The position numbers were made by a program, and so were the translations under genes. The notes below the pieces were generated by a model. It saw only the letters and a list, made by a program, of their open reading frames with translations. It searched no databases and was not told where the DNA came from. From contig NZ_MBQE01000003.1 in assembly GCF_001696535.1 (NCBI RefSeq), forward strand, positions 558,001-622,000: DNA of 64,000 nt, in the 5' to 3' direction. Origin of the DNA: Stappia indica. Lineage in GTDB: Bacteria > Pseudomonadota > Alphaproteobacteria > Rhizobiales > Stappiaceae. Below, one piece after another: positions 28,008 to 36,790 of the stretch; the first letter of the stretch is position 1; each line of letters opens with the position of its first letter.

Positions 28008-30278
28008 ATGACCGTGCATGAGCGCGACTGGGACGCATTCGTCACGCTGAAGGACGACGGCAAGGCGCATATGGACCTCGCCGTCGAAGGGGTGACCTGT
28101 GCCGCCTGCATGGCCGAGATCGAGCATGGTCTCGCGCTCGTGCCCGGCGTCGAGAAGGCCCGCCTCAACCTGACCAGCCACCGCCTTGCCGTCGACTGGC
28201 GGCAGGAGGAGACGGACGCCGAGCGGATCATCGACGTGCTGTCGCGGCTCGGATACCGGGCCCACCCCTTCGATCCGGCGGATGTGCGCGAGCGCTCCGA
28301 TGCGGCGGGGCGCGAATTGCTGCGCGCGCTGGCCGTCTCCGGCTTTGCCATGATGAACATCATGCTGCTGTCGGTCTCGGTCTGGTCGGGCAATGCCAGC
28401 GGCATCGAGCCGGAAACCCGCGACTTCTTCCACTGGGTCTCGGCGCTGATCGCGCTGCCCGCCGCCGTCTATGCCGGCCGGCCGTTCCTGCGCTCGGCCT
28501 TCGCAGCGCTGGCCGCGCGCCGGCTCAACATGGATGTGCCGATCGTCATCGGCGTCAGCCTCGCGCTGTTCCTCTCGGTCATGCAGACCGTCCAGTCGGC
28601 CCATCACGCCTATTTCGAATCCGCCGTGATGCTCCTGTTCTTCCTGCTGATCGGCCGCTATCTCGACCACACGATGCGCCGGCGGACACGGGCCTTCGCC
28701 GAAAACATCGCCGCGCTCAAGGCCGAGACGGCGGTGATCCAGCGGCCCGACGGCTCCCTGCGCGAGGTGCCCCTGTCGCGGGTCGAGCCCGGCGCATTGA
28801 TCCATGTGCGCGCCGGCGAGCGCGTGCCGCTGGACGGACGCGTCGTCAGTGGCTGCTCGGAGATCGACCAGAGCCTTGTCACCGGCGAGACGGCGCTGGC
28901 CTCCGTCGGACCTGGCGATGCCGTTTATGCCGGCACCACCAACGCCTCCGCCAGCCTGACCGTACAGGTGACGGTCGCCTCCGGCGCGACGCTGCTCGAC
29001 GAGGTGACGCGCCTGCTGGAAACCGCCGCGCAGGCCCGCTCGCGCTATGTCCAGCTCGCCGACCGGGTGGCCCGCCTCTATTCGCCGGTGGTCCATCTCG
29101 CCGCGCTGCTCACCTTCGCCGGCTGGTATCTCCTTGGTGCCGACTGGCAGCATGCGCTGGTGATCGCGATCTCCGTGCTGATCATCACCTGCCCCTGTGC
29201 GCTCGGCCTTGCCGTGCCGGCGGTTCAGGTGGTCACGTCCGGGCTGCTGTTCCGCGCCGGCGTGCTGCTGCATTCGGGCGATGCCATCGAGCGTCTGGCC
29301 GAGGCCGATACCATCGTCTTCGACAAGACCGGCACGCTGACGCTGCCGCTGCCGGCAGTCTCAAGCGCGGGCGACATCGACCCGGCGGTCCTGCAGCTCG
29401 CCGGCCGGCTGGCTCTGGCGAGCCGTCACCCGCTTGCCGGTGCGCTCGCACGGGCCTCCGGCGCTGCCGTTCCGCTCGAGAACGTCCGCGAGACGCCGGG
29501 CGAGGGCATCGGGGCGACGTTCGAGGGACGGGAGCTCCGTCTCGGCAGCGCCCGCTTCTGCGGCATGGCCGAGGACGCCGTTGCGGACTTCGTCCGCCGG
29601 CATCCGGGCAGCTCGCTGATCGCCTTCCGCGACGGCGATGCTCCGGCGGTGCCCTTTGCGGTCGGCCAGCGGCTGCGCCCGGACGCGGTGGAGACCGTGG
29701 CGCGCCTGCGCCGCGACGGCTACCGGATGGCGATCCTGTCCGGCGACCGCTCGGCCCCGGTCGAGGAAGTGGCGCGCGAACTCGCCATCGAAGACTGGGC
29801 GGGCGAACTCACCCCGACGGCCAAGATCGCCCGGCTGGAACAGCTTGCCGGCGAGGGGCGCAAGGTGCTGATGGCCGGCGACGGGCTCAACGACGCCCCG
29901 GCGCTTGCCGCCGCCCATGTCTCGATCTCGCCGGTGACGGCGGTGCATGTGGCGCAGGCCGCCGCCGATGCGGTGTTCCTCGGCGACAGGCTCTCCCCCG
30001 TTGCCGACGCGTTGGGCCACGCCCGCCGCGCGCACCGGGCGATGGTTCAGAACCTGAGGTTCTCCGTCCTCTACAATTTCGTCGCGGTGCCCTTCGCCGT
30101 GGCCGGCTTTGTCACCCCGCTCTGGGCCGCGCTCGCCATGTCCTCGTCCTCTCTGGTGGTGACGCTGAACGCGCTGCGGCTGCGCCTGTCGCGCCAGCCG
30201 GACGCGTCTGCCGTTCTTCCTGCGGTGGCACCGGCTGGCGAGGCTTCTGCCGAAGGTCTCGAACGGAAGGCCGCCTGA
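28008..30278 (+). CDS. ccoI: Copper-exporting P-type ATPase CcoI (FixI)
   Basis: A 756-residue P1B-type ATPase that moves copper across the inner membrane for the cbb3 oxidase. An N-terminal metal-binding domain has Cys31-Ala-Ala-Cys34 (GVTCAACMAEI). The transport motif is Cys395-Pro-Cys397 (ITCPCALGLAVP), the phosphorylation site Asp439 (FDKTGTLTLP), followed by the HP motif (SRHPLAG), the TGE loop (VTGETA) and GDGLND. It starts 29 bp after ccoH and its stop overlaps the ccoS start. Confidence 0.94.
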   Translation: MTVHERDWDAFVTLKDDGKAHMDLAVEGVTCAACMAEIEHGLALVPGVEKARLNLTSHRLAVDWRQEETDAERIIDVLSRLGYRAHPFDPADVRERSDAAGRELLRALAVSGFAMMNIMLLSVSVWSGNASGIEPETRDFFHWVSALIALPAAVYAGRPFLRSAFAALAARRLNMDVPIVIGVSLALFLSVMQTVQSAHHAYFESAVMLLFFLLIGRYLDHTMRRRTRAFAENIAALKAETAVIQRPDGSLREVPLSRVEPGALIHVRAGERVPLDGRVVSGCSEIDQSLVTGETALASVGPGDAVYAGTTNASASLTVQVTVASGATLLDEVTRLLETAAQARSRYVQLADRVARLYSPVVHLAALLTFAGWYLLGADWQHALVIAISVLIITCPCALGLAVPAVQVVTSGLLFRAGVLLHSGDAIERLAEADTIVFDKTGTLTLPLPAVSSAGDIDPAVLQLAGRLALASRHPLAGALARASGAAVPLENVRETPGEGIGATFEGRELRLGSARFCGMAEDAVADFVRRHPGSSLIAFRDGDAPAVPFAVGQRLRPDAVETVARLRRDGYRMAILSGDRSAPVEEVARELAIEDWAGELTPTAKIARLEQLAGEGRKVLMAGDGLNDAPALAAAHVSISPVTAVHVAQAAADAVFLGDRLSPVADALGHARRAHRAMVQNLRFSVLYNFVAVPFAVAGFVTPLWAALAMSSSSLVVTLNALRLRLSRQPDASAVLPAVAPAGEASAEGLERKAA

Positions 30279-30454
30279 TGGACGTGCTGGTCTATCTCAT
30301 TCCCGCTGCCCTGGTGCTCGGCCTTCTCGGACTTGCCGGGTTCCTCTGGTCGCTCAAGTCCGGCCAGTACGAGGATCTGGAGGGGGCCAAGTACCGGATC
30401 CTGCAGGACGACGACCTGCCGGAGGGAGATGGCAAAAACGACGAGCGGGGCTAA
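30278..30454 (+). CDS. ccoS: cbb3 oxidase maturation protein CcoS
   Basis: A 58-residue single-helix protein: MDVLVYLIPAALVLGLLGLA, then FLWSLKSGQYEDLEGAKYRI, the CcoS hallmark. It is needed to insert cofactors into CcoN. Its ATG shares the A of the ccoI TGA stop, so the two are translationally coupled. It ends ccoGHIS. Confidence 0.93.
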   Translation: MDVLVYLIPAALVLGLLGLAGFLWSLKSGQYEDLEGAKYRILQDDDLPEGDGKNDERG

Positions 30455-30504
30455 CCGTTATTTCAGATTTCGCGTGCCATATGGTCTGGCACCGGAGGTT
30501 GAAC

Positions 30505-31005
30505 GTGTCGCTTGATCTGGCATCCCTGACCTTTCTTCTCGTCGAAGACAGCGCCTACATGCGCACGATCCTGCGTACGATGCTGCAGGGATTCGGCGCG
30601 CGGCGGATCGTCGAGGCGGAAGACGGCGCGTCCGGCCTGGAGGCCATGGAGCGTGCCAACCCGGACATCCTGATTCTCGATTGGGTGATGCCGATCCTCG
30701 ACGGCGCCGACATGGTGCGCATGATCCGCAATCCTCACAATCCCTTCGCCTATATCCCGATCATCATGGTCACGGGCCATACCGAGCGCAGCCGCATCAT
30801 CGAGGCGCGGCGGCTCGGCGTGCACGAGCTGCTGTCCAAGCCGATCTCGGCCAAGGCGCTCTACCAGCGCGTCAACAGCGTGATCATGCAGCCGCGGGAT
30901 TTCGTGAAGACGCCCAGCTATTTCGGACCGGCTCCCCGCGAGATCCGCAACCGGCAGAAGATCTGGCAGGGCATGGAAAACGGCGAGGACGGGCAGGCGG
31001 CCTGA
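30505..31005 (+). CDS. CheY-like response regulator
   Basis: A 166-residue receiver protein with a short C-terminal tail and no DNA-binding domain. The acidic site is in LLVEDSAYMRTI, the phosphoacceptor Asp59 in DILILDWVMPILDG, and the Lys in LLSKPISA. The tail (about 130-166, FVKTPSYFGPAPREIRNRQ) recurs in alphaproteobacterial two-component proteins of unknown role. I chose the GTG of VSLDLASLTF because GGAGG lies 6 nt before it; an upstream ATG 24 bp away has no such site. It begins 50 bp after ccoS and may share that transcript. Confidence 0.8.
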   Translation: MSLDLASLTFLLVEDSAYMRTILRTMLQGFGARRIVEAEDGASGLEAMERANPDILILDWVMPILDGADMVRMIRNPHNPFAYIPIIMVTGHTERSRIIEARRLGVHELLSKPISAKALYQRVNSVIMQPRDFVKTPSYFGPAPREIRNRQKIWQGMENGEDGQAA

Positions 31006-31105
31006 ACTTGCCGGCAACGCTATCAATTCCAGTGAACGAACGCAGAAGACGCATTGCGTCTGCTTGCCCCGCCGCCGGCTGGGCGGCGACCGACCGCGCA
31101 TGTGC

Positions 31106-31297
31106 TCAGCTCTCGTCCTGGGACGAGCCGTCGGTGTCGCGTTGCCCGGCCGCCTTGCGCCGGCGCAGGTTGGCGCGCAGCGCCGCCGCGAGCCGCGCTT
31201 CGCGGGCATCGTCGCGACCACCCGGCTTGCGGTCGGCCTGCTTGCCGCCTTTTCCGGTTTTGGCCTTGTCGTCCGTCTGTCGGGTGCGGTCCGTCAC
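31106..31297 (-). CDS. Small basic protein, conserved type
   Basis: A 63-residue, highly charged protein with a GTG start (VTDRTRQTDDKAKTGKGGK). Its C-terminal part, REARLAAALRANLRRRKAAG, resembles small proteins annotated in many alphaproteobacteria, which end in a similar ARLAAALRENLRRRK helix. No function is known. The start is uncertain because no good Shine-Dalgarno is visible. It is the only reading in this gap with a recognisable conserved end. Confidence 0.5.
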   Translation of the reverse strand: MTDRTRQTDDKAKTGKGGKQADRKPGGRDDAREARLAAALRANLRRRKAAGQRDTDGSSQDES

Positions 31298-31501
31298 GCA
31301 GCGTCTCGCATCATTCCTGTGGATGTCCTGAGCCAGCACGATATGCCGGAAAAGCCGGTCTTCTGGCAAGGCGGGGCGGTCACACGGCAGGGCGTTCGGT
31401 GGGCTCCGCGCCGGTTGGACGGATGGGGCGTGGATTGCGGTGTCAAAAGCCGTGAACCCCTCTTGACCATGCCCGAATTTGCGCATACACCCGCGCACAT
31501 C

Positions 31502-31576
<75 letters not shown>

Positions 31577-32053
31577 TTCATCCCCTTGAAATCGTTATTA
31601 CTCCTTGCTTTTCAGCCGCTTGCATACATGCTGCGTCTACACAGACGCATACACATGGGCATGTCATGGCAGGCAGGATCAGGCACCTTCATTAGGTGTA
31701 GCGCGGTCGATTCTAAAAAGCCCTGGGAGGTGATCGCCAGGTCGCACTTCGCGCAATGCCGGTGCGCTTCGGCACTGAACCCGGCGCGATTGGGGTGATG
31801 TCCGAATTTTCGCAGAGCGCGCCTGCTTAGATTGCACCGCAGGGCTGCGGTTGATCTCGTCGATCGCGTCGACCAATTGCGTGGCCCGCGTCAGGTCGAA
31901 GACCTGCTCCGACTGAACCGTTCCTGCACCAAATTCGAATTCCAGACTTCCGACCTAGACCTATGAATGCAAACCGGTATTCTCTCTGATTAAAACTGAG
32001 AATTGCAAGGCGCCGAAGGAATTTTGCGGCGTCTTCCGGGGATGGGTGGTTTC
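31577..32053. other. Gene-free left flank of the island
   Basis: 477 bp between the tRNA and the methyltransferase. The composition is less GC-rich than the core genome. Short open stretches occur on both strands, but none shows a recognisable domain, and no integrase remnant or repeat of the tRNA 3' end was found. It should contain the promoter of the three-gene operon; TAAAACTGAGAATTG just before it is the most AT-rich part. Confidence 0.6.
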
Positions 32054-34735
32054 GTGAACGTCGTTGAAGTCGAAGAAGCTTTTGAGCGGCTTTTTGCCGG
32101 AGAATTCGATCCGGAGGTTTTTCCGATCGCCTTGGCCGAGGCCATCGGTACCTCAAATGCCAACATTTCCAAGCTGAAATCCGGTGCGATGAACCGGTCG
32201 GACCTGCCCGGCGGCACACTGCTCAACGGAAAGTTCCACTTCCTTCCCGCCGAAGAAGGAAAGACGGAAGATGCGCTGGAAACCCTCTGTGGCTCCAAGG
32301 CTACGAAGACCCGCAAGGTCCGGATAGCCGTCACCACCGATGGCATCTCGGTTGCCGCCAGGGACATGAAATCCGGTGAGGCGCGGTTTTGCGACTACGC
32401 GGAACTCAAGGACAATTTTGGCTTCTTCCTGCCGCTGGCAGGATTCGAGCGCTTCAAGGCGGCGGATGAAAACCCGGTCGATATTCGCGCCACCAGCCGT
32501 CTTGCGAAGCTGTATGACGCCCTGATCAAGGCCAATCCGGAATGGGGAGAAGACGAGAACCGGCACGTCATGAACCAGTTCATGACGCGGATCGTCTTCT
32601 GTCTGTTCGCAGAGGATACGGGGATCCTGCCCGACAATATCTTTGCTCGTTGTCTGACGGACTACGGCGGGAACGCAGGCGAAACGGCGCAGGCGGCAAT
32701 CCTTGCGGCCTTCACAGCCATGGCGACGCCGTCGGGCAAACGAGACGACCTGCCGAAATGGGCGGATGACTTTCCTTATGTGAACGGCGGCCTGTTCGCG
32801 GAAGGAATTGCAGCTCCCGTCTTTTCGCGAACGGCCTTTCAGTACTTGAAAGAAGCCGCAGGCATGGACTGGAAGGAGATCAATCCGGACATCTTCGGGT
32901 CGATGATCCAGTCCATTGCCGACCCGAAGGCGCGGTCGGAACTCGGCATGCATTACACCAGCGTGCCGAACATCCTGAAGGTGATCGGCCCGCTGTTCCT
33001 GGACGACCTGGACGAGGCGATCGACAAGGCCTGGAACAAGGCGTCCGCCCTGCGCGCCGTCCTGCAACGGATATCCAAGATCCGGGTGTTCGATCCCGCC
33101 TGCGGATCCGGAAACTTCCTCGTCGTCTCCTACCGGGAACTCCGGGACAGGGAAATCCGGATCCTGAAACGGCTCGAGGAAATCGATCCGGGCCATGCGA
33201 TGGAAATGTTTTCCGCCGTTTCCCTGAGCAATTTCCACGGCATCGAAATTACCGATTTCGCGGCGGAGACGGCGAAACTGGCGCTCTTCATTGCCGAATA
33301 TCAGGCAAATGCCCGTTTCGCAGATGTCTTCGGTCGCATGCCGCCCGCACTTCCTCTCCGGGATGGCGGACACATCGTCTGCGACAACGCACTGAGGGTG
33401 AACTGGGAAGTGGTTTGTCCCCCGCCGGACATGCTTGAAGAGGTGTACGTCGCAGGTAATCCTCCCTTCCTTGGATCCACCTATCAATCCAAGGAACAGA
33501 AGGCAGATTTAGCTCACGTGTTTAAGGGCGTAGTGAAGAACTTCGCGGCTTTCGATTTCGTTGCAGCTTGGTTCTTCAAGGCATCTCGATATCTTGAGGG
33601 GCGACCCGTCCGGGCGGCATTTGTGTCCACCAATTCCATTTGCCAAGGATATTCGGTTGCGGCGCTCTGGCCCCACGTTCTTGGCGAGCATCTGGAAATC
33701 GGATTCGCTCACAAGGATTTCAAGTGGCGGAATAATGCTTCGGCAAATGCGGCAGTCATCTGCTCGATCGTCGGCATCCGGAACCAGCTTGCCACGCGGA
33801 AGCGGCTATTCATTGGCGACACAGAAGGCTCGGCCGATAACATCAATCCCTATCTTGTTAATGGACCAACCGTCTATGTGCATGGAACTCGCCAAGGCAT
33901 GTTTGGGCTTCCAGCAATGGACTACGGAAACAAACCTGTCGAAGGTGGGCATCTTATTGTTGATGAAAGCGAACGAGCACGACTGATTGAAAAGTGTCCC
34001 GAGCTAGGAAAATTCTTGAGGCCTTTTATGGGGTCCAGCGAGGTTGTTAAAGGATTCGTACGCTATTGCTTTTGGATCTCTGAAGCGGAAAAGGACGAGG
34101 CTCTATCAATTCGAGAAATAGCTGAGCGTGTTGAGAAGGTCCGTGAATTTCGATCAGGGAGCACTGACAAATACGTTACAGAAAAGCTGCTGCCCCTGTC
34201 TCATAGGTTCAAGCAGATCTTCACCGCCCAGAACCATTCGATACTTGTACCTCGCGTCACATCTGAGCGGCGCCCATACCTCCCTGTCGAGCGGGTCGGT
34301 GCTGACGTGATTTCGTCTGACCTGAACCAGGTCCTTTACGACGCCCCGGACTGGTGCATCGCATTGATTGCATCGAAGCTTCATCTCGTCTGGATCGCAA
34401 CGGTCTGCGGTAAGCTGAAATCCGACTTCCGCTATTCCAACACCCTCGGCTGGAACACATTTCCCGTTCCGGACTTCACGGACAAACAGAAAACCGCGCT
34501 CGAAGAAAGCGCGCGGGAAATCCTTCTGGTGCGTGCCGACCATCATCCCAAGACCATCGCCCAGCTCTATGACCCCGACAAGATGCCGGACGATCTGAGA
34601 CAGGCGCATCGGCGCAACGACGAGCTGCTGGAATCGATGTATATCGGGCGCCCGTTCCGGAACGATACCGAGCGGCTGGAACACCTCTTCAAGCGATATG
34701 CCGACCGCGTTGCCGAGCTGAAGAGAGGCGCCTGA
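32054..34735 (+). CDS. MmeI-type class I SAM-dependent DNA methyltransferase
   Basis: An 893-residue DNA modification enzyme with the MmeI/type IIL layout: an N-terminal domain (1-160), a helical linker (about 165-330, including ELGMHYTSVPNILKVI), a methyltransferase core with SAM motif FDPACGSGNF (346-355) and catalytic NPPF (469-472), a target-recognition region (about 500-760) and a C-terminal domain. NPPF implies adenine-N6 methylation. I see no convincing D-ExK nuclease motif in the N-terminus, unlike MmeI itself. I chose the GTG of VNVVEVEEAFERLF, which follows GGGTGG and matches the family N-terminus; an ATG 12 bp earlier is possible. The recognition region is visibly richer in A+T. 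It is the first gene of a tight three-gene operon. Confidence 0.85.
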   Translation: MNVVEVEEAFERLFAGEFDPEVFPIALAEAIGTSNANISKLKSGAMNRSDLPGGTLLNGKFHFLPAEEGKTEDALETLCGSKATKTRKVRIAVTTDGISVAARDMKSGEARFCDYAELKDNFGFFLPLAGFERFKAADENPVDIRATSRLAKLYDALIKANPEWGEDENRHVMNQFMTRIVFCLFAEDTGILPDNIFARCLTDYGGNAGETAQAAILAAFTAMATPSGKRDDLPKWADDFPYVNGGLFAEGIAAPVFSRTAFQYLKEAAGMDWKEINPDIFGSMIQSIADPKARSELGMHYTSVPNILKVIGPLFLDDLDEAIDKAWNKASALRAVLQRISKIRVFDPACGSGNFLVVSYRELRDREIRILKRLEEIDPGHAMEMFSAVSLSNFHGIEITDFAAETAKLALFIAEYQANARFADVFGRMPPALPLRDGGHIVCDNALRVNWEVVCPPPDMLEEVYVAGNPPFLGSTYQSKEQKADLAHVFKGVVKNFAAFDFVAAWFFKASRYLEGRPVRAAFVSTNSICQGYSVAALWPHVLGEHLEIGFAHKDFKWRNNASANAAVICSIVGIRNQLATRKRLFIGDTEGSADNINPYLVNGPTVYVHGTRQGMFGLPAMDYGNKPVEGGHLIVDESERARLIEKCPELGKFLRPFMGSSEVVKGFVRYCFWISEAEKDEALSIREIAERVEKVREFRSGSTDKYVTEKLLPLSHRFKQIFTAQNHSILVPRVTSERRPYLPVERVGADVISSDLNQVLYDAPDWCIALIASKLHLVWIATVCGKLKSDFRYSNTLGWNTFPVPDFTDKQKTALEESAREILLVRADHHPKTIAQLYDPDKMPDDLRQAHRRNDELLESMYIGRPFRNDTERLEHLFKRYADRVAELKRGA

Positions 34736-34738
34736 CCG

Positions 34739-36787
34739 ATGACCGATCTCGTCAAAGTCACCTATTCCCAGAGCGGAAAGTCGAAGACGACGAACGAAAT
34801 GGGCATGCGCCCCATGCAGGCCCGTGTCTACGACGCCCGCAACGCGCAGTGCCTGCTTTTGAAGGCGCCGCCAGCGGCCGGAAAATCCCGCGCACTGATG
34901 TTTCTCGGGCTGGACAAGCTTCATCATCAGGGACTGGAAAAGGTGATTGTCGCCGTTCCGGAGCGCTCGATCGGATCGTCCTTCAGCTCCACCGACCTGA
35001 CCAGCCACGGGTTTTTCGCCGATTGGGTCGTGGAACCGCGCTGGAACCTCTGCACCGCCGGAACGGATGGGGGCGACGCCGCGAAAGCCAAGGTGAGGGC
35101 CTTCAAGGATTTCATGGCGTCGCCGGATCGGGTTCTGGTCTGCACCCATGCGACTTTCCGTTTCGCCTTTGAGGACGTCGGCGTCGAAGCCTTCGACAAG
35201 TCCATGGTGGCTATCGACGAGTTCCATCATGTCAGTGCGTCGGAGGAAAACCGTCTCGGTGAGATCCTGAGGCAGTTGGTCGCCCGGGACCGAGCCCACA
35301 TCATGGCCATGACCGGATCCTACTTCCGGGGCGACACGGCGCCAGTTCTGCGCCCGGAGGACGAAGCCAAGTTCACCAGCGTAACCTATTCCTATTACGA
35401 GCAGCTCGATGGCTACGAACACCTGAAGACGCTGGGAATCGGATATCACTTCTACCGGGGACGGTATGTCGACGCCTTGATGGATGTTCTCGACACCTCG
35501 AAGAAGACCATCGTTCACATTCCGCATGTCATGTCGGCGGAAGCCTATGACCACAAGGACCAGCAGGTCGGCGCCATCATGGACGCCATCGGCGACCATC
35601 AGGGCATCGATCCGGATACCGGGTTCGACCTGATCAAGCGGGCGTCGGACGGAAAGGTTCTGAAAGTCGCCAACCTTGTCGATGACAACAGCGCGACACG
35701 ACCGAAGGTCGTCTCCTCCCTTCAGAAGGCGAAGGACAAGGACGCCGTCGATATCATCATCGCGCTCGGCATGGCGAAGGAGGGGTTCGACTGGGTCTGG
35801 TGCGAGCATGCTCTTACGGTCGGCTATCGATCCTCCCTGACGGAAATCATCCAGATCATCGGGCGCGCGACCCGGGACGCCCCCGGAAAGCCCCATGCGC
35901 AATTCACGAACCTGATTGCGGAACCCGCAGCCGAAGAAGGCATCGTCGTCGACGCGGTCAACGACATGCTGAAGGCAATCTCCGGTGCGCTTCTGATGGA
36001 GCAGGTTCTGGCCCCCAACTTCAAGTTCCATCGCCGTCCGGATGATGCCGATGAGAGCGACGCCTGGCAGGATGAAAACGGCACCATTCATGTCGTGATC
36101 AAGGGACTGGCGATGCCTTCGACGGATCGCTCCAAGGCCATTATCGAGAACGACATGGACGATCTGGTTGCCAAGACCTGTCAGTCGATGGATCGCCGGA
36201 CGATTGCCGACGACATCGCTCCGGAAGTCGCCACCCAGATGGTGATGACCGACATCATAGAACGCAGCTACGAGAACCTGTCGGATGATGAGACCGAGGA
36301 AGTCCGCCAGCATCTCGCCGCCCGGATGAACCTGATGACTATGGCGCGCCGGGAGGCACAACGGCAGGCCGAAGAGAGGGGCGCCGAATACACTCAAGGC
36401 GAAGGTTCGGGCGGCGAAATGGACGAAGACGGCGCAACGTTCGACCATTCCGGTCTGCTGAGGATGGTGAAGAAGTTCATCAACGTCCGAGACCTCGACA
36501 TCGATCTGATCGACAGCGTGAATCCCTTCCGTGAATCCTATGACGTTGCCTCGAAGGCGCTCGACAGTCAGGTGCTGTCGCAGATCCAGGCGATGATGGT
36601 CGCCCAGAGGATTCAGATGACCGAGGCCGAAGCTGTTGCCCTCTGGCCCAGGATCAAACGGTTCCGTGAACAGGAGGGACGGGCACCCAATCCCAATGCG
36701 GCCGACCCGCTCGAAAAGCGTCTGGGCGAAGCCCACTCCTATATCCGGGCGAAGAAGGCTGAGCGCATGCGGGCGGCGGAGGCCTGA
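34739..36787 (+). CDS. Superfamily 2 DEAD/DEAH-type helicase
   Basis: A 682-residue helicase/translocase starting 3 bp after the methyltransferase. Motif I is APPAAGKS (43-50), motif II IDEFHH (159-164, a DEFH box), motif III MTGSYF, and motif VI QIIGRATRD (about 372-380). The C-terminal third is outside the helicase core. It ends in a short module (642-680, FREQEGRAPNPNAADPLEKR then LGEAHSYIRAK) that recurs near the N-terminus of the next protein. In this setting it probably translocates on DNA to couple site recognition by the methyltransferase to cleavage by the nuclease, as type I and III restriction helicases do. That role is inference. Confidence 0.82.
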   Translation: MTDLVKVTYSQSGKSKTTNEMGMRPMQARVYDARNAQCLLLKAPPAAGKSRALMFLGLDKLHHQGLEKVIVAVPERSIGSSFSSTDLTSHGFFADWVVEPRWNLCTAGTDGGDAAKAKVRAFKDFMASPDRVLVCTHATFRFAFEDVGVEAFDKSMVAIDEFHHVSASEENRLGEILRQLVARDRAHIMAMTGSYFRGDTAPVLRPEDEAKFTSVTYSYYEQLDGYEHLKTLGIGYHFYRGRYVDALMDVLDTSKKTIVHIPHVMSAEAYDHKDQQVGAIMDAIGDHQGIDPDTGFDLIKRASDGKVLKVANLVDDNSATRPKVVSSLQKAKDKDAVDIIIALGMAKEGFDWVWCEHALTVGYRSSLTEIIQIIGRATRDAPGKPHAQFTNLIAEPAAEEGIVVDAVNDMLKAISGALLMEQVLAPNFKFHRRPDDADESDAWQDENGTIHVVIKGLAMPSTDRSKAIIENDMDDLVAKTCQSMDRRTIADDIAPEVATQMVMTDIIERSYENLSDDETEEVRQHLAARMNLMTMARREAQRQAEERGAEYTQGEGSGGEMDEDGATFDHSGLLRMVKKFINVRDLDIDLIDSVNPFRESYDVASKALDSQVLSQIQAMMVAQRIQMTEAEAVALWPRIKRFREQEGRAPNPNAADPLEKRLGEAHSYIRAKKAERMRAAEA

Positions 36788-36790
36788 TCC

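Noticed and set aside
31679-31965. Minus-strand open stretch in the island flank (LVDAIDEINRSPAVQSKQ) as a recombinase remnant
   Set aside because: No catalytic motif or clear family resemblance; an integrase cannot be supported.
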